Assembly: GCF_030160835.1 (NCBI RefSeq)
Contig: NZ_BSPC01000058.1
Span: 62,001 to 126,000, forward strand
Length of the DNA: 64,000 nucleotides
Origin: Labrys miyagiensis
GTDB lineage: Bacteria; Pseudomonadota; Alphaproteobacteria; Rhizobiales; Labraceae
Direction: 5' to 3'
Shown here: piece by piece, positions 10,193 to 19,359 of the stretch
How positions within the stretch are numbered: position 1 is the stretch's first letter
How the letters are laid out: each line of letters starts with the position of its first letter
Position numbers and translations under genes: made by a program
The notes under the pieces: model-generated
What the model was told of the DNA's origin: nothing
Seen by the model: only the letters and a program-made list of their open reading frames with translations
Databases searched by the model: none

Positions 10193-10275
10193 TCGACCTA
10201 TCTTGAAGTGGTGCGCGAATTCGAGAGCCCAGAATCAGGACAAAGACCCAAACCCCTGCCCTGCCTTGTCTTTTC

Positions 10276-11343
10276 TTACTTCGCGTAGAACGCCTTCACC
10301 TCTTCCCACAAATCGGCGAAAGACTGGCGCCGGTCATCCGGCAGCGCCGACATGAAGGTGAGCTTGGTGAGGTATTCGGGCTTGTGGATCTGGCGGTTGA
10401 GGTCGTCGGCCGGGAGCTGATCCATCGCCGCCTGGTTGGCGGAGGCCGGGGCGCCCGCCACACCGGTCCAGGTCTTGTAGAAACTGGGATCGATCATGTA
10501 GTTGATGAATTTGAGCGCGTCGTCCTTCTTCGAGCTCGTGGCCGGCACCGCCAGGCTATCGAGCCAGCCGATCGCGCCCTCCTTCGGCACGACGAACTCG
10601 ACCGGCAGCTTGGCCTGGCGGATCGAACGCACCACCGCGCCGGACCAGTAGACGGAGATGTCGAAGGCGTTGGCCGCGAAGGCCTTGTTCCACTCGTCCT
10701 CGCTCGACCACATCAGCTTGACATTGGGCTTCATCGCCTTCAGCGCGCCCGTGACGGCCTTGAGGTCCTTGGGATCGTTGGCGTCCTGGCCCGTCAACAA
10801 GGCACCGATGCCGACCGAGGTGACCGCATCGTCGAACAGGGCCAGCTTCCCGGCATATTTGGGATCCGAGAAGATCGTCCAGGTGTCGGTGGTGATGCCC
10901 TTGCGCACCGCGAGCGAATTCATGCCCCACACCCACGAGCAGCCATAGATCTTGCCATCCGCCTTCAGATTGGCGTGCTCCTTCAGAGCGGGCGACAGCG
11001 CGGCGGTGTTGGGGATGGTGGCGAAATCGATCGGATCGATGAGACCTTCGCCCTGCGCCTGCTGGATGCGGGCGCTGTTGATGAGGACGACGTCGTAAGC
11101 GCCCGGATTGGTGCGCAGCTTCGTCAGCATCTCCGGCTCGGAGTTGAAATAGTCGTGCTTGACAGTGATGCCGGTGGCATCGGCGAAGGCCTTCAGCGCG
11201 AAGCTTTCGTCCGTGCCATAGCCCTTCCAGTTGAGGACCGTGATTTCCTTGGCGTCGGCAAAGCCCGGGCGGGCCCAGGCCCCGGCAAGGACGGCGCCGC
11301 CCAAGGCGACGGTGAAGCGGCGGCGGTTGATCTGATAGCTCAT
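10276..11343 (-). CDS. ABC transporter substrate-binding protein (PotD/F-like)
   Basis: Binding protein of 355 aa with an N-terminal Tat-type signal (NRRRFTVALGG, residues 6-16) and a cleavage site after GFA near residue 30. The rest is a typical PotD/PotF fold (ITVLNWKGYGTDE at the mature N-terminus; WSGAVV and KFINYMIDP later). It binds an unknown cationic or polar solute in the periplasm. It is upstream of the two permease genes of the same operon. The spermidine/putrescine label is family-level only, since the neighbours point to a ribosyl or glycosyl compound. Confidence 0.88.
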   Translation of the reverse strand: MSYQINRRRFTVALGGAVLAGAWARPGFADAKEITVLNWKGYGTDESFALKAFADATGITVKHDYFNSEPEMLTKLRTNPGAYDVVLINSARIQQAQGEGLIDPIDFATIPNTAALSPALKEHANLKADGKIYGCSWVWGMNSLAVRKGITTDTWTIFSDPKYAGKLALFDDAVTSVGIGALLTGQDANDPKDLKAVTGALKAMKPNVKLMWSSEDEWNKAFAANAFDISVYWSGAVVRSIRQAKLPVEFVVPKEGAIGWLDSLAVPATSSKKDDALKFINYMIDPSFYKTWTGVAGAPASANQAAMDQLPADDLNRQIHKPEYLTKLTFMSALPDDRRQSFADLWEEVKAFYAK

Positions 11344-11451
11344 GGTTCCGGTTCCCTTGATCGATGGTGACAGCAGCTTTTATTGTTTTGACCCATCTGG
11401 GCGTTCGTTTCTCTTACGAGAAATCCGCCCTATCTTATTGTTTTTGTTGTC

Positions 11452-12396
11452 TTATGCCGCCAGGAAGGCGTCCAGCTCCTCCTTGCGCGGGGCGGTGGCA
11501 GGCCCCTTCCGGGTTACGGCAAAAGCGGCGGCGGCATTGGCACGCCTGGCAGCCTCGAGAAAATCATGTCCCGCCGCGAGCGAGGCCAGGAACACGCCCG
11601 TATGGGCATCGCCCGCGCCGGTGGAATCCACCATGCGGACAATGGGCGCGGGCACATGCCGCCCCTCGGCGCCAAACCGTCCGCCAAAGAGCCAGCAGCC
11701 GGCCGGCCCATCGCGAATGACGAGGAGAGCATCGGATCGCAGCCGGCGCAAGATGACAGCGGCGCCTGCGGACATATCCTGGCGTTGGGAAAGAAGGCCT
11801 GCCTCCCGGCGGTTGAGCGTGAACACATCGACCCGGGCAAAAACCGCCGCCATGATCGCCACGGGAATATCGGTCACCAGCGGTCCTGGATCGACCATCA
11901 CCCATGCGCTGGTCGGCAGGACAGCGATCCAGTCCGCAATAGCCGGTCCGAGATCCGGATAACAAAGATCGTAGCCCGAGACGAACAAGGCATCCGCTGG
12001 CCCAAGCGCGATCTCGCTCAGCGCCATCGTCCCTGGGCGAGCCTCCACGCCGGGGCTGGTAACGAAGGTGCGCTCGCCGTCCGGTTCGACGAGTACGACG
12101 CAGAAGCCACTGTCCGCCATCCTGCTGGCCGGCATCAGCGCTTCGATCCCCTCGGATTGGAGCGCGGCACGGATGCGCTCGCCGTAAGGGCCATTGCCAT
12201 GCTGACCGCCGAAGGCGGCCTTGAGGCCGTTTCGCGCCGCCGCGGCAAGAATATTGAAACCGCCGCCGGCGCTGATGGATGCCCCCGAGCCCAGCACATC
12301 CCCGCCACGCGGTGGCAGAATGGGCACGTCGATCCGCACATCGGCGATGATGCTGCCCACCGACAAGAGTCTGGTCGGGTTAGGCTTCGCCGTCAT
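11452..12396 (-). CDS. PfkB/ribokinase-family carbohydrate kinase
   Basis: Sugar or nucleoside kinase of 314 aa. PfkB signature 1 (GGGFNILAAAARNG) starts at 44, and signature 2 DSTGAGD is at 257-263 with catalytic base Asp263. It phosphorylates a sugar or nucleoside released from the imported compound. The start overlaps the stop of the ADP-ribosylglycohydrolase gene by 4 bp, so the two are translationally coupled. The substrate is not predictable beyond the ribokinase family. Confidence 0.9.
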   Translation of the reverse strand: MTAKPNPTRLLSVGSIIADVRIDVPILPPRGGDVLGSGASISAGGGFNILAAAARNGLKAAFGGQHGNGPYGERIRAALQSEGIEALMPASRMADSGFCVVLVEPDGERTFVTSPGVEARPGTMALSEIALGPADALFVSGYDLCYPDLGPAIADWIAVLPTSAWVMVDPGPLVTDIPVAIMAAVFARVDVFTLNRREAGLLSQRQDMSAGAAVILRRLRSDALLVIRDGPAGCWLFGGRFGAEGRHVPAPIVRMVDSTGAGDAHTGVFLASLAAGHDFLEAARRANAAAAFAVTRKGPATAPRKEELDAFLAA

Positions 12397-13442
12397 GCGC
12401 TGCGCACTCCCGTGTGGGCTGATGGCGGCAGGATCGAGGCCTTGCCGCGCAGCGACAGCAGCCGATCCGCCAGCCCTTCGAGATCGAGCGAGGGGTTTGC
12501 GGTCTTGAGATCCGCGATCACTGCCGGCGGGAAGCCCTCGATACCGTGGCAGGCACCGGCGACGGCGCCTGCAATCGCGGCGACCGTATCGCAGTCGCCA
12601 CCGAGGCTGGCAGCCAGGCGGCAGACGAGCCAGGGATCTTCAGGCACGAGGGAGAGAATCGCCATGGCGGCCGGCACGGCCTCCTGCGTTGCAACCCCGG
12701 TGCCGACGATATCGTAGATGAGGTCCAGCGCCTCGCTTTGTGTCTTGCCGCGCACCAGGCCGATGGCCCAGCCGATACGGGCCGCGATGTCGCCACCGGC
12801 GAAGTAATAGCCGCGCCGGGCGCCATGCTGGGCTCCCTCGATCGCCGCCTGCAGGGCCTCGCTCACGCTCGCGCCATCAATGGCAACGCTGACCGCTGCA
12901 GCCACGGCGGAGGCGCCGGCGAGGCCGATGGTGGTGTTGTGGGTGACATGGCCGGACTGGAACACGGCATCGACGAGCCCTTCCACGGGCCTTGCCGGAA
13001 AGGCGATGCCAACCGGAGCCACGCGCATTGCCGCACCATTGGTCGCGCCGGTCTTGCCGGTCTCGTCGGTCGGCATGCCATCGGCGATCAGCGTCAATGC
13101 CTTGCGCGTGGAGGGGCCGAGCAGATCGGCCGAACCTGCCGCGATCATCCGGGTTTCCCAGGCGAGGAGTTCATCGGCGAAGCGGCGCGGATCGACATAG
13201 CCGCCGCCTTCCACCAGCAACTCACCGAGGATCACCGCCTGGTCGGTGTCATCGGTCACGCACCCTGCCTTCATGCCGCGGCTGATGGGATTGTCTTCGG
13301 GTGCAGGCTCGAAACGGTCGAGTATGCCATAGCGCTTCGCCACGATGGCGCGCGGCATATATTGCGTCGGCATGCCCAAGGCATCGCCGATCGCCAGGCC
13401 AAGAAGCGCGCCGCGAGCGCGGCTTTGAGCAGATATGGCCAT
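12393..13442 (-). CDS. ADP-ribosylglycohydrolase family protein
   Basis: Protein of 349 aa with the binuclear-metal motifs of the DraG/ARH superfamily: GDALG (19-23), TDDTD (63-67), HVTHNTT (165-171) and GGDCDT (281-286). Such enzymes hydrolyse N- or O-glycosidic bonds to ADP-ribose or related ribosides. First gene of the long minus-strand operon, coupled to the PfkB kinase. No ADP-ribosyltransferase is nearby, so a catabolic role on an imported riboside is more likely than protein de-ADP-ribosylation (inference). A strong inverted repeat sits 27 bp upstream of the start. Confidence 0.88.
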   Translation of the reverse strand: MAISAQSRARGALLGLAIGDALGMPTQYMPRAIVAKRYGILDRFEPAPEDNPISRGMKAGCVTDDTDQAVILGELLVEGGGYVDPRRFADELLAWETRMIAAGSADLLGPSTRKALTLIADGMPTDETGKTGATNGAAMRVAPVGIAFPARPVEGLVDAVFQSGHVTHNTTIGLAGASAVAAAVSVAIDGASVSEALQAAIEGAQHGARRGYYFAGGDIAARIGWAIGLVRGKTQSEALDLIYDIVGTGVATQEAVPAAMAILSLVPEDPWLVCRLAASLGGDCDTVAAIAGAVAGACHGIEGFPPAVIADLKTANPSLDLEGLADRLLSLRGKASILPPSAHTGVRSA

Positions 13443-13468
13443 CGACGCCCTTTCGAAAGGAGGCCCGC

Positions 13469-13494
13469 AATATCGTTTGTGTACTAACGATATT
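13469..13494. promoter_or_regulatory. Inverted-repeat operator upstream of the ADP-ribosylglycohydrolase operon
   Basis: AATATCGTT-N8-AACGATATT is a perfect 9-bp inverted repeat 27-52 bp upstream of the first gene of the operon, in promoter position. No regulator gene is adjacent, so the cognate protein is unknown. Confidence 0.6.
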
Positions 13495-13710
13495 CCTCAC
13501 ACAACCGGCACCCTGTCAAGAGGGCGAAACACAGTGTGCCTTATGCGGAACCAGCGCGCCGACGCGCCAACGCAACGGGTATTCTCCATCCGGTCGCGCC
13601 GAGCCGTCCGAAAGATACGCTCGGCTGCAACCTTCGCCGGCGTCATTCAAGCCCTGTTCATCCTCGCCATGCGACGCTGCCACCCTGGCGTGTACAACAA
13701 GGAGGCAACC

Positions 13711-14064
13711 ATGCCCCGCCCCCACTCCATCGCGTCCCTGGCCGCCGCCATGGTCCTGGCCGCCTCAGCAGCCTCGGCCATGCCGGTTTCAGCTCCGGAT
13801 AGGACCGGCTCTGCTCTTCAGATCATCCTCGCTCAATACGCCCCCTGCCCGCCCGGCTACAAGGTAACCAGCTATGGCGGCTGCAAGCTCAGCCACTATC
13901 TGCGCAAGCACCCTTACCAGCGGCAATATTATTACGATCCGCAGCCAAGGTATGGCTATCAGCAGCCACGGTATGACTATCAGCAGCCGAGGTATGATTA
14001 CCAGCCGCCGCGCTATCGGCAGTATGATGATGGCGATCAGGGGGATGATTATCAGGAGTATTGA
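13711..14064 (+). CDS. Small secreted Tyr/Gln/Arg-rich repeat protein
   Basis: Protein of 117 aa starting at an ATG preceded by AAGGAGG at good spacing. The signal peptide ends in ASA near residue 24. The mature part has two Cys (PCPPGYKVTSYGGCKL) followed by about four near-repeats of the type PRYDYQQ. Low-complexity Tyr/Gln-rich C-termini of this kind occur in exported alphaproteobacterial proteins of unknown function. No enzymatic motif. The function is unknown. Confidence 0.7.
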   Translation: MPRPHSIASLAAAMVLAASAASAMPVSAPDRTGSALQIILAQYAPCPPGYKVTSYGGCKLSHYLRKHPYQRQYYYDPQPRYGYQQPRYDYQQPRYDYQPPRYRQYDDGDQGDDYQEY

Positions 14065-14268
14065 GGAGGGTGGGATATCTGCCGGTTAGTAAACTGGGGA
14101 CCGGCTGTGACTGATATCTTCTCGTCTTGCGAGAGAGGCGGCATCGCGATTGACGGGCCTTGGGTGACCCAAAAAGCGGAGCCATACAGCCTCAGTCGGG
14201 GGCGCGGTATCAGCAAGGCCGCGTTCCCTTTTGTCGGCAGAGGCTAGCTCTGTAATCAAAGGTTGCAG

Positions 14269-14694
14269 TCAGGCCGCGCGCCTGAAGCTTCCGGGCTCGG
14301 CGCCGGTGGCGAAGGGCAAGCCCTCGTCCTCCCAGCCGGTGATGCCGCCGATCATGATCTTCACGTGGCGGCCGAACCGGGCGAGCTTGAGGGCGGCACG
14401 GTCGGCGCCGTTGCAATGCGGGCCGGCGCAATAGGCGACGAACAGCGTGTCTTCGGGCCATTCAGACAGGCGCTCGGCCGTGATCTCGCGATGCGGGAGG
14501 TGCAGCGCGCAGGGCACATGGCGCCGCCGATAGGCCTCGGGCGTGCCGACCACATGCAGCAGCACGAAATCCTGCTCACCGGCGCCGAGCGCCTGCGCCA
14601 CGTCGGAACAATCGGTCTCGAGCGCCAGACGCCGCTCGAAATGCTCGATAGCGGCGCTGGCCGAAGCGGCGGGAATCTCACTGACGGAACTCAT
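14269..14694 (-). CDS. Rhodanese-like domain protein
   Basis: Single-domain rhodanese of 141 aa. The active-site Cys89 sits in YCAGPHCNGADR and a C-terminal IGGITGWEDEGLP motif follows. It would transfer sulfane sulfur or act as a persulfide carrier in the cytoplasm. There is no signal peptide. It stands alone between a secreted-protein gene and a divergent L,D-transpeptidase. The 300-bp gap to the right (14695-14994) shows no recognisable element. Confidence 0.85.
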   Translation of the reverse strand: MSSVSEIPAASASAAIEHFERRLALETDCSDVAQALGAGEQDFVLLHVVGTPEAYRRRHVPCALHLPHREITAERLSEWPEDTLFVAYCAGPHCNGADRAALKLARFGRHVKIMIGGITGWEDEGLPFATGAEPGSFRRAA

Positions 14695-14994
14695 CTTTAC
14701 CTCCTTATTGCCAATGGCGATGTTCTACCGCAGGTCGAGCCCTTCCCGCCCCTGGCAGGATTGCCATAGTCCGTCAAGATCACGCCAATCGCGTCGCCCA
14801 ACTCCTTCCCGGGGAACCATGCGGCGCCCTGCCCTCGGATGTGTTGTTGGCAGGACACAGCCCCTGATTTTCGTGACGCAGGGCCCTCGACGAAGCACCC
14901 TCCCGTTGCAGAATCCGACAATCGCGACATTGCTTGGTCTGTTGAATTTCTTGGAATCGGGGCTGATTCCGTTCAACCATCCGGGGCTTCCATC

Positions 14995-15579
14995 ATGCGT
15001 CGTCTTCTGACAGGCCTGCTCGTTGTTTCGAGCCTCAGCGCCGTCTCCTCTTCGGCCAACGCGGCCACTATTTTCGAGACATTGTTCGGTACCCCGCGCC
15101 AGCCTGCCAATGCAGGCGCGGTGGCGGCCGTCTCGCCCGTCGCGCGCGAGGTGGTGCGCTATAATGGCGGCGAAAAGCCGGGCACCATCATCGTGAATTC
15201 GCCCGAGCGGCGGCTTTATCTGGTGCTCGATGACGGCACGGCCATTCGCTACGGCGTGGGCGTCGGCCGTCCGGGCTTCGAATGGGGCGGCGTGCACCGC
15301 ATCACGCGCAAGGCGGAATGGCCGGGCTGGACCCCGCCGGCCCAGATGCGCCGGCGCCGGCCGGATCTGCCGGCCTATATGACGGGCGGCATCCAGAACC
15401 CGCTCGGCGCAAGGGCGATGTATCTGGGCTCGACGCTCTACCGCATCCACGGCTCCAACGAGCCGCAGACCATCGGCCAAGCGGTCTCCTCCGGCTGCAT
15501 CCGCATGACCAATGACGACGTCACCGATCTCTACGACCGCGTGCAGGTCGGCACCCGCGTGGTGATCATCCGCGGCTGA
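14995..15579 (+). CDS. L,D-transpeptidase (YkuD domain)
   Basis: Periplasmic enzyme of 194 aa with a signal peptide cleaved after ANA (residue 23). The YkuD catalytic motif has His152 and Cys168 in SSGCIRMTN (165-173). It forms 3-3 peptidoglycan cross-links or anchors lipoproteins. The ATG at 14995 was chosen because a signal peptide follows directly; upstream in-frame sequence has no conserved content. The domain fills most of the protein, typical of the many small rhizobial paralogues. Confidence 0.9.
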   Translation: MRRLLTGLLVVSSLSAVSSSANAATIFETLFGTPRQPANAGAVAAVSPVAREVVRYNGGEKPGTIIVNSPERRLYLVLDDGTAIRYGVGVGRPGFEWGGVHRITRKAEWPGWTPPAQMRRRRPDLPAYMTGGIQNPLGARAMYLGSTLYRIHGSNEPQTIGQAVSSGCIRMTNDDVTDLYDRVQVGTRVVIIRG

Positions 15580-15742
15580 GCGGCCGCGTCATGACGACGA
15601 TAGTCGGAGCGCCCTGCACATTGCGGCCATACAGCTTTCATCGAATGGTCGCGCCGGCATCGGACGATGGACAGATTTCGTCTCTAGCGTTCTTGCGCCT
15701 GGCGGGCCGTTCGTTGCCCGCGGAAGGAGAAAGGAACGTGCC

Positions 15743-16033
15743 ATGAAACTGACGTCCACTCATGTCGAGCGTACCCTGAGCCAGTATCCGGCGAGAGCCA
15801 TTCCCGACGATCATCCGATGATGCCTCGCTTCAACAGCCAGTTCGGCAATCACACCTTCTTCATCGATGAAAGCGGCCTCATCATCCTCGAACCGGCCGA
15901 GGCCGGCGACGATGGCAAGATGACCGGGCGCGTCATCAAGCTCGCGGGCTGGTCGGACGACAGGCACACGACGCTGATGCTGCATGACCGGGAAGTCACC
16001 GACATCCTCGTCGTCCTCGACAAGGCTGCCTAA
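15743..16033 (+). CDS. Hypothetical protein (96 aa)
   Basis: Start ATG preceded by AAGGAGAAAGGAA. Predicted soluble alpha/beta protein with no signal peptide, Cys or known motif; the C-terminal half reads as a compact beta-rich domain (GRVIKLAGWSDD, EVTDILVVLD). I do not recognise the family. It follows the L,D-transpeptidase gene by 163 bp, and no functional link is evident. Confidence 0.65.
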   Translation: MKLTSTHVERTLSQYPARAIPDDHPMMPRFNSQFGNHTFFIDESGLIILEPAEAGDDGKMTGRVIKLAGWSDDRHTTLMLHDREVTDILVVLDKAA

Positions 16034-16243
16034 AGCAAAATCCGTCCAGGTAGGAGCGGATTCCCAGGTTAGCGCATTGGCATCAAAAGCATTTTGCGAT
16101 TCTTGGTGATTCGATCTGAGGGTAAGACGCGCTGAGATTTGGCCGCCTGAGATTTGGCGGCGTGATATCGGACAACAACGAAACGGGTTCCGGCGAGGCG
16201 CATGCGCTCGCCGGAACCCGTTTCTGCAAGATACGCCGAAGGC

Positions 16244-17032
16244 CTATTCCGCCGTCCAGCCGCCGTCGACGGAGAGCGTCGTGCCGGTGATCTGCTTGGC
16301 CGAGTCGGTGCACAGGAACACGGCGATGGCGGCGACTTCGTCGACCGTGACGAATTCCTTGGTCGGCTGCGCGGCGAGCAGCACGTCGTTCTTGACCTGC
16401 TCCTCGGTCATGTTGCGTGCCTTCATGGTGTCCGGGATCTGCTTTTCGACCAGCGGCGTCCAGACATAGCCGGGCGCGATGGCGTTGGCGGTGATGCCGT
16501 CGCGTGCGACTTCCAGCGCCACCGTCTTGGTCAGGCCGGTCACGCCATGCTTGGCGGAGACATAGGCCGACTTGAAGGGTGAGGCGACCAGGGCATGCGC
16601 CGAGGATGTCGAGATGATGCGGCCCCATTTGCGCTGCTTCATGCCCGGCAGGACGGCCTTGATGGCGTAGAAGGAGGCGATCAGGTTGATGCGGATGATC
16701 GCTTCCCATTTGTCGTCGGGAAACTCGTCGATCGGCGAGACGAACTGGATGCCGGCATTGTTGACGAGCACGTCGAGGCTGCCGAAGGCCGCTTCCGCAT
16801 CCTTGACCATGGCGGTGACTTCCTCGCCATTCATCATGTTGGCGCCGGAATAGCGGCACTTCACGCCGAAATCGGCCTCGATGCTGGCGCGTTCCTTTTC
16901 GATGGCATCCGCATCGCCGAAGCCGTTGATGGTGACGTTGGCGCCCTCGGCCGCAAAAGCACGGGCGATGGCGAGGCCGATGCCGCTGGTCGAACCGGTC
17001 ACCAGGGCATTCTTGGACGTGAGAACAGCCAT
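16244..17032 (-). CDS. bdhA: 3-hydroxybutyrate dehydrogenase
   Basis: NAD-dependent SDR of 262 aa that interconverts D-3-hydroxybutyrate and acetoacetate. TGSTSGIG (12-19) binds NAD, NNAG is at 91-94, and the catalytic Ser143/144, Tyr157 and Lys161 are present. The C-terminal lid sequence (TPLVEKQIPDT) and ending SVDGGWTAE are those of HBDH rather than generic SDRs. The ATG at 17030-17032 gives the canonical N-terminus. It is divergent from acetoacetate decarboxylase, placing it in polyhydroxybutyrate/ketone-body turnover. Confidence 0.93.
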   Translation of the reverse strand: MAVLTSKNALVTGSTSGIGLAIARAFAAEGANVTINGFGDADAIEKERASIEADFGVKCRYSGANMMNGEEVTAMVKDAEAAFGSLDVLVNNAGIQFVSPIDEFPDDKWEAIIRINLIASFYAIKAVLPGMKQRKWGRIISTSSAHALVASPFKSAYVSAKHGVTGLTKTVALEVARDGITANAIAPGYVWTPLVEKQIPDTMKARNMTEEQVKNDVLLAAQPTKEFVTVDEVAAIAVFLCTDSAKQITGTTLSVDGGWTAE

Positions 17033-17220
17033 TTCAAATCTCTTGGAAGGGAAAACGGAGGGACGCGGACGCGCCCAAGCACCGAAGGCTGGCACGCGCA
17101 GATGTCGCCCTTATTACAGCACCTGTGCACTGCGGAATGGACATGGGCCTGTCATGCTGCCGTGCAACAAAATGAACGCTTGCCCGTCCATCCCCTTTTT
17201 CCGATCCCAAAGGATATCCC

Positions 17221-18018
17221 GTGGAACAAGCCGACGTTTTGAAGCGCGCCTATGCGATGCCGCTCACCAATCCCTCTTATCCCCCCGGCCCCTATCGTTT
17301 TTTCAATCGCGAATACATCATCATCACCTATCGCACCACGCGCGAGGCGCTGGAGAAGGTGGTCCCGGCGCCGCTCGAGATCGACGAGCCGTTGGTGAAG
17401 TACGAATTCATCCGCATGCCCGACTCCACCGGCTTCGGTGACTATACCGAAACGGGACAGGTCATCCCCGTGCGCTTCAAGGGCGAGCACGGCGCCTATG
17501 TCCACTCGATGTATCTCGACGACGATGCGCCCATCGCCGGCGGCCGCGAACTCTGGGGCTTTCCCAAGAAGCTCGCCAGGCCGAAGATCGTGCATGAGGG
17601 CGAAGTCGTGGTCGGCACGCTCCATTATGGCAGCGTGCTCTGCGCCACCGGTACCATGGGCTACAAGCACAAGGCGGCCGATCCGGAGGCCATCAAGGCT
17701 GCGCTTGAGGCGCCCAACTACCTGATCAAGATTATCCCGCATGTCGACGGCACGCTGCGCATCTGCGAGCTGGTGCGCTACCACCTCATCGACGTGCACC
17801 TGAAGGACGCCTGGACGGCGCCGGCCGCCCTCGACCTGCATCCCCACGTCATGGCCGATGTCGCCAAGCTGCCGGTGCTGGAAGTCGTCTCGGCCGTCCA
17901 TTTCACGGCGGACCTCACCCTCGGCCTGGGCGAAGTCATCCACGATTACCTGGCCGACCAGCCGGCGCGCGAGCCCATCGCCAAGACGATGCTCGATCCG
18001 ATCGTCTCCCAGGGCTGA
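17221..18018 (+). CDS. adc: Acetoacetate decarboxylase
   Basis: Enzyme of 265 aa that decarboxylates acetoacetate to acetone and CO2. The Schiff-base lysine region ELWGFPKK places Lys116/Lys117 where the clostridial enzyme has Lys115/Lys116, and the Arg/Glu pocket residues upstream are conserved. The start is GTG at 17221 with AAAGGA 6-11 bp upstream. It is divergent from bdhA and followed by a patatin gene. Acetone made here might connect to the oxidative island at the right end, but that is speculation. Confidence 0.93.
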   Translation: MEQADVLKRAYAMPLTNPSYPPGPYRFFNREYIIITYRTTREALEKVVPAPLEIDEPLVKYEFIRMPDSTGFGDYTETGQVIPVRFKGEHGAYVHSMYLDDDAPIAGGRELWGFPKKLARPKIVHEGEVVVGTLHYGSVLCATGTMGYKHKAADPEAIKAALEAPNYLIKIIPHVDGTLRICELVRYHLIDVHLKDAWTAPAALDLHPHVMADVAKLPVLEVVSAVHFTADLTLGLGEVIHDYLADQPAREPIAKTMLDPIVSQG

Positions 18019-18027
18019 AGGATTTTC

Positions 18028-18055
18028 GGTGTGCCTGTCTGAAGACCGGCACACC
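18028..18055. repeat. Palindromic hairpin downstream of adc
   Basis: GGTGTGCC-N12-GGCACACC stem-loop 9 bp after the adc stop codon. It is related in sequence to the pair at 37233-37295, so it belongs to a dispersed palindrome family. It may also act as a 3' stabiliser. Confidence 0.6.
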
Positions 18056-18104
18056 AAAAGCGCCCTGCATGTAACCTTTTGCGTATTTTCCGAGGAACAG
18101 CTCC

Positions 18105-19268
18105 GTGCTTGAACGCAACAGAGACAAGGCCGCCCGCGCCACCATCGAAGAAATCTCGGCCCAGTATGACCGCATTGCGCTGGTCTTCCAGGGCGGCGGC
18201 GCACTGGGCGCCTATCAGGCCGGCGTCTACGAGGCTCTCGCCAATGCCGGCTGCGAGCCGAACTGGCTGTCGGGCGTCTCCATCGGCGCGATCAATGCCT
18301 CGATCATCGCCGGCAACGAACCGCGCCACCGGCTGCAGCGCCTGGAGCAGTTCTGGCAGAAGATCTCCGGCCGCAAGATCTGGGCCTACACGCCGGAAGG
18401 CGACATCTACCGCGACATCCGCAACCGTACCTCCTCCTGGATGACCATGACACAGGGCCAGCCCGGCTTCTTCAAGCCTCGCGCGCCCAATCCCTGGTTC
18501 GAGCAGTCCGGTGCGGAAGGAGCGACCAGCTTCTACGACACCGAGGAACTGCGCCACACGCTGGAGGAAGTGATCGACTTCGACATCCTCAACGACGGCA
18601 AGAAGCGTCTCAGCGTCGGAGCGGTCAATGTGCGCACCGGCAATTTCGTCTATTTCGACACCGACGAGGTGCATGTCGGGCCTGAGCACATCATGGCCAG
18701 CGGTGCCCTGCCCCCCGCCTTCCCCGCCATCCGCATCGAGGGCGAATATTACTGGGACGGCGGCATCGTCTCGAACACGCCGCTTCAATATCTGCTCGAC
18801 CAGGAGGAAGAGCGCTCCTCGCTGGTGTTCCAGGTCGACCTCTTCAGCGCCCGAGGCGTGCTGCCGCGCTCGATGCCGGACGTGCTGTCGCGCCACAAGG
18901 ACATCATGTATTCGAGCCGCACGCGCCAGAACACCGACAATTTCAAGCGCATCCACGGCATCAGGACGCATCTCATCGATGCCCTCAAGCGCGTACCGAA
19001 GGACATGCTGACCAGGGAAGAGCAGAAGCTGATCGAAACCCATGTGAAGCCGGGCGCCGTCAACATCGTGCACCTCATCTACCAGCACAAGAACTACGAG
19101 GGCCATGCCAAGGACTACGAGTTCTCGGGCACCTCGATGCGCGAGCATTGGAGCATGGGCCTGGAAGACACGCAGCGCACCCTGCGCCACAAGCAATGGC
19201 TGCTGCCGCCAGCGGAAGCAGCAGGCGGGGTGGCGATCCACGATTTGCATCGCGAGGATCCGACCTAA
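18105..19268 (+). CDS. Patatin-like phospholipase
   Basis: Serine acyl hydrolase of 387 aa. Oxyanion loop GGGALG is at 30-35, nucleophile motif GVSIG at 57-61 (Ser59) and the dyad Asp218 in WDGG, so the Ser-Asp dyad is intact. The C-terminal DUF3734-type extension (from about 270) is typical of the alphaproteobacterial patatin that accompanies bdhA and adc. A role in lipid or PHB-granule metabolism is suggested by context only. The start is GTG at 18105, preceded by GAGGAA. Confidence 0.9.
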   Translation: MLERNRDKAARATIEEISAQYDRIALVFQGGGALGAYQAGVYEALANAGCEPNWLSGVSIGAINASIIAGNEPRHRLQRLEQFWQKISGRKIWAYTPEGDIYRDIRNRTSSWMTMTQGQPGFFKPRAPNPWFEQSGAEGATSFYDTEELRHTLEEVIDFDILNDGKKRLSVGAVNVRTGNFVYFDTDEVHVGPEHIMASGALPPAFPAIRIEGEYYWDGGIVSNTPLQYLLDQEEERSSLVFQVDLFSARGVLPRSMPDVLSRHKDIMYSSRTRQNTDNFKRIHGIRTHLIDALKRVPKDMLTREEQKLIETHVKPGAVNIVHLIYQHKNYEGHAKDYEFSGTSMREHWSMGLEDTQRTLRHKQWLLPPAEAAGGVAIHDLHREDPT

Positions 19269-19271
19269 GAC

Positions 19272-19358
19272 ACTGGGAGCGCGGACATCTTGTCCGCCTC
19301 TTGGAAACGCAAGAGGTGAAGGATGGGAAGATGCGGACAAGATGTCCGCGCTCCCAGT
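19272..19358. repeat. Inverted-repeat element between patatin and DUF971 genes
   Basis: Two 26-bp inverted arms, 19272-19297 and 19333-19358 (ACTGGGAGCGCGGACATC...), surround a short spacer. The arms themselves contain a GCGGACA/TGTCCGC hairpin. It lies between convergent genes, so it may act as a bidirectional terminator as well as being a dispersed repeat. Confidence 0.75.
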
Positions 19359-19359
19359 C

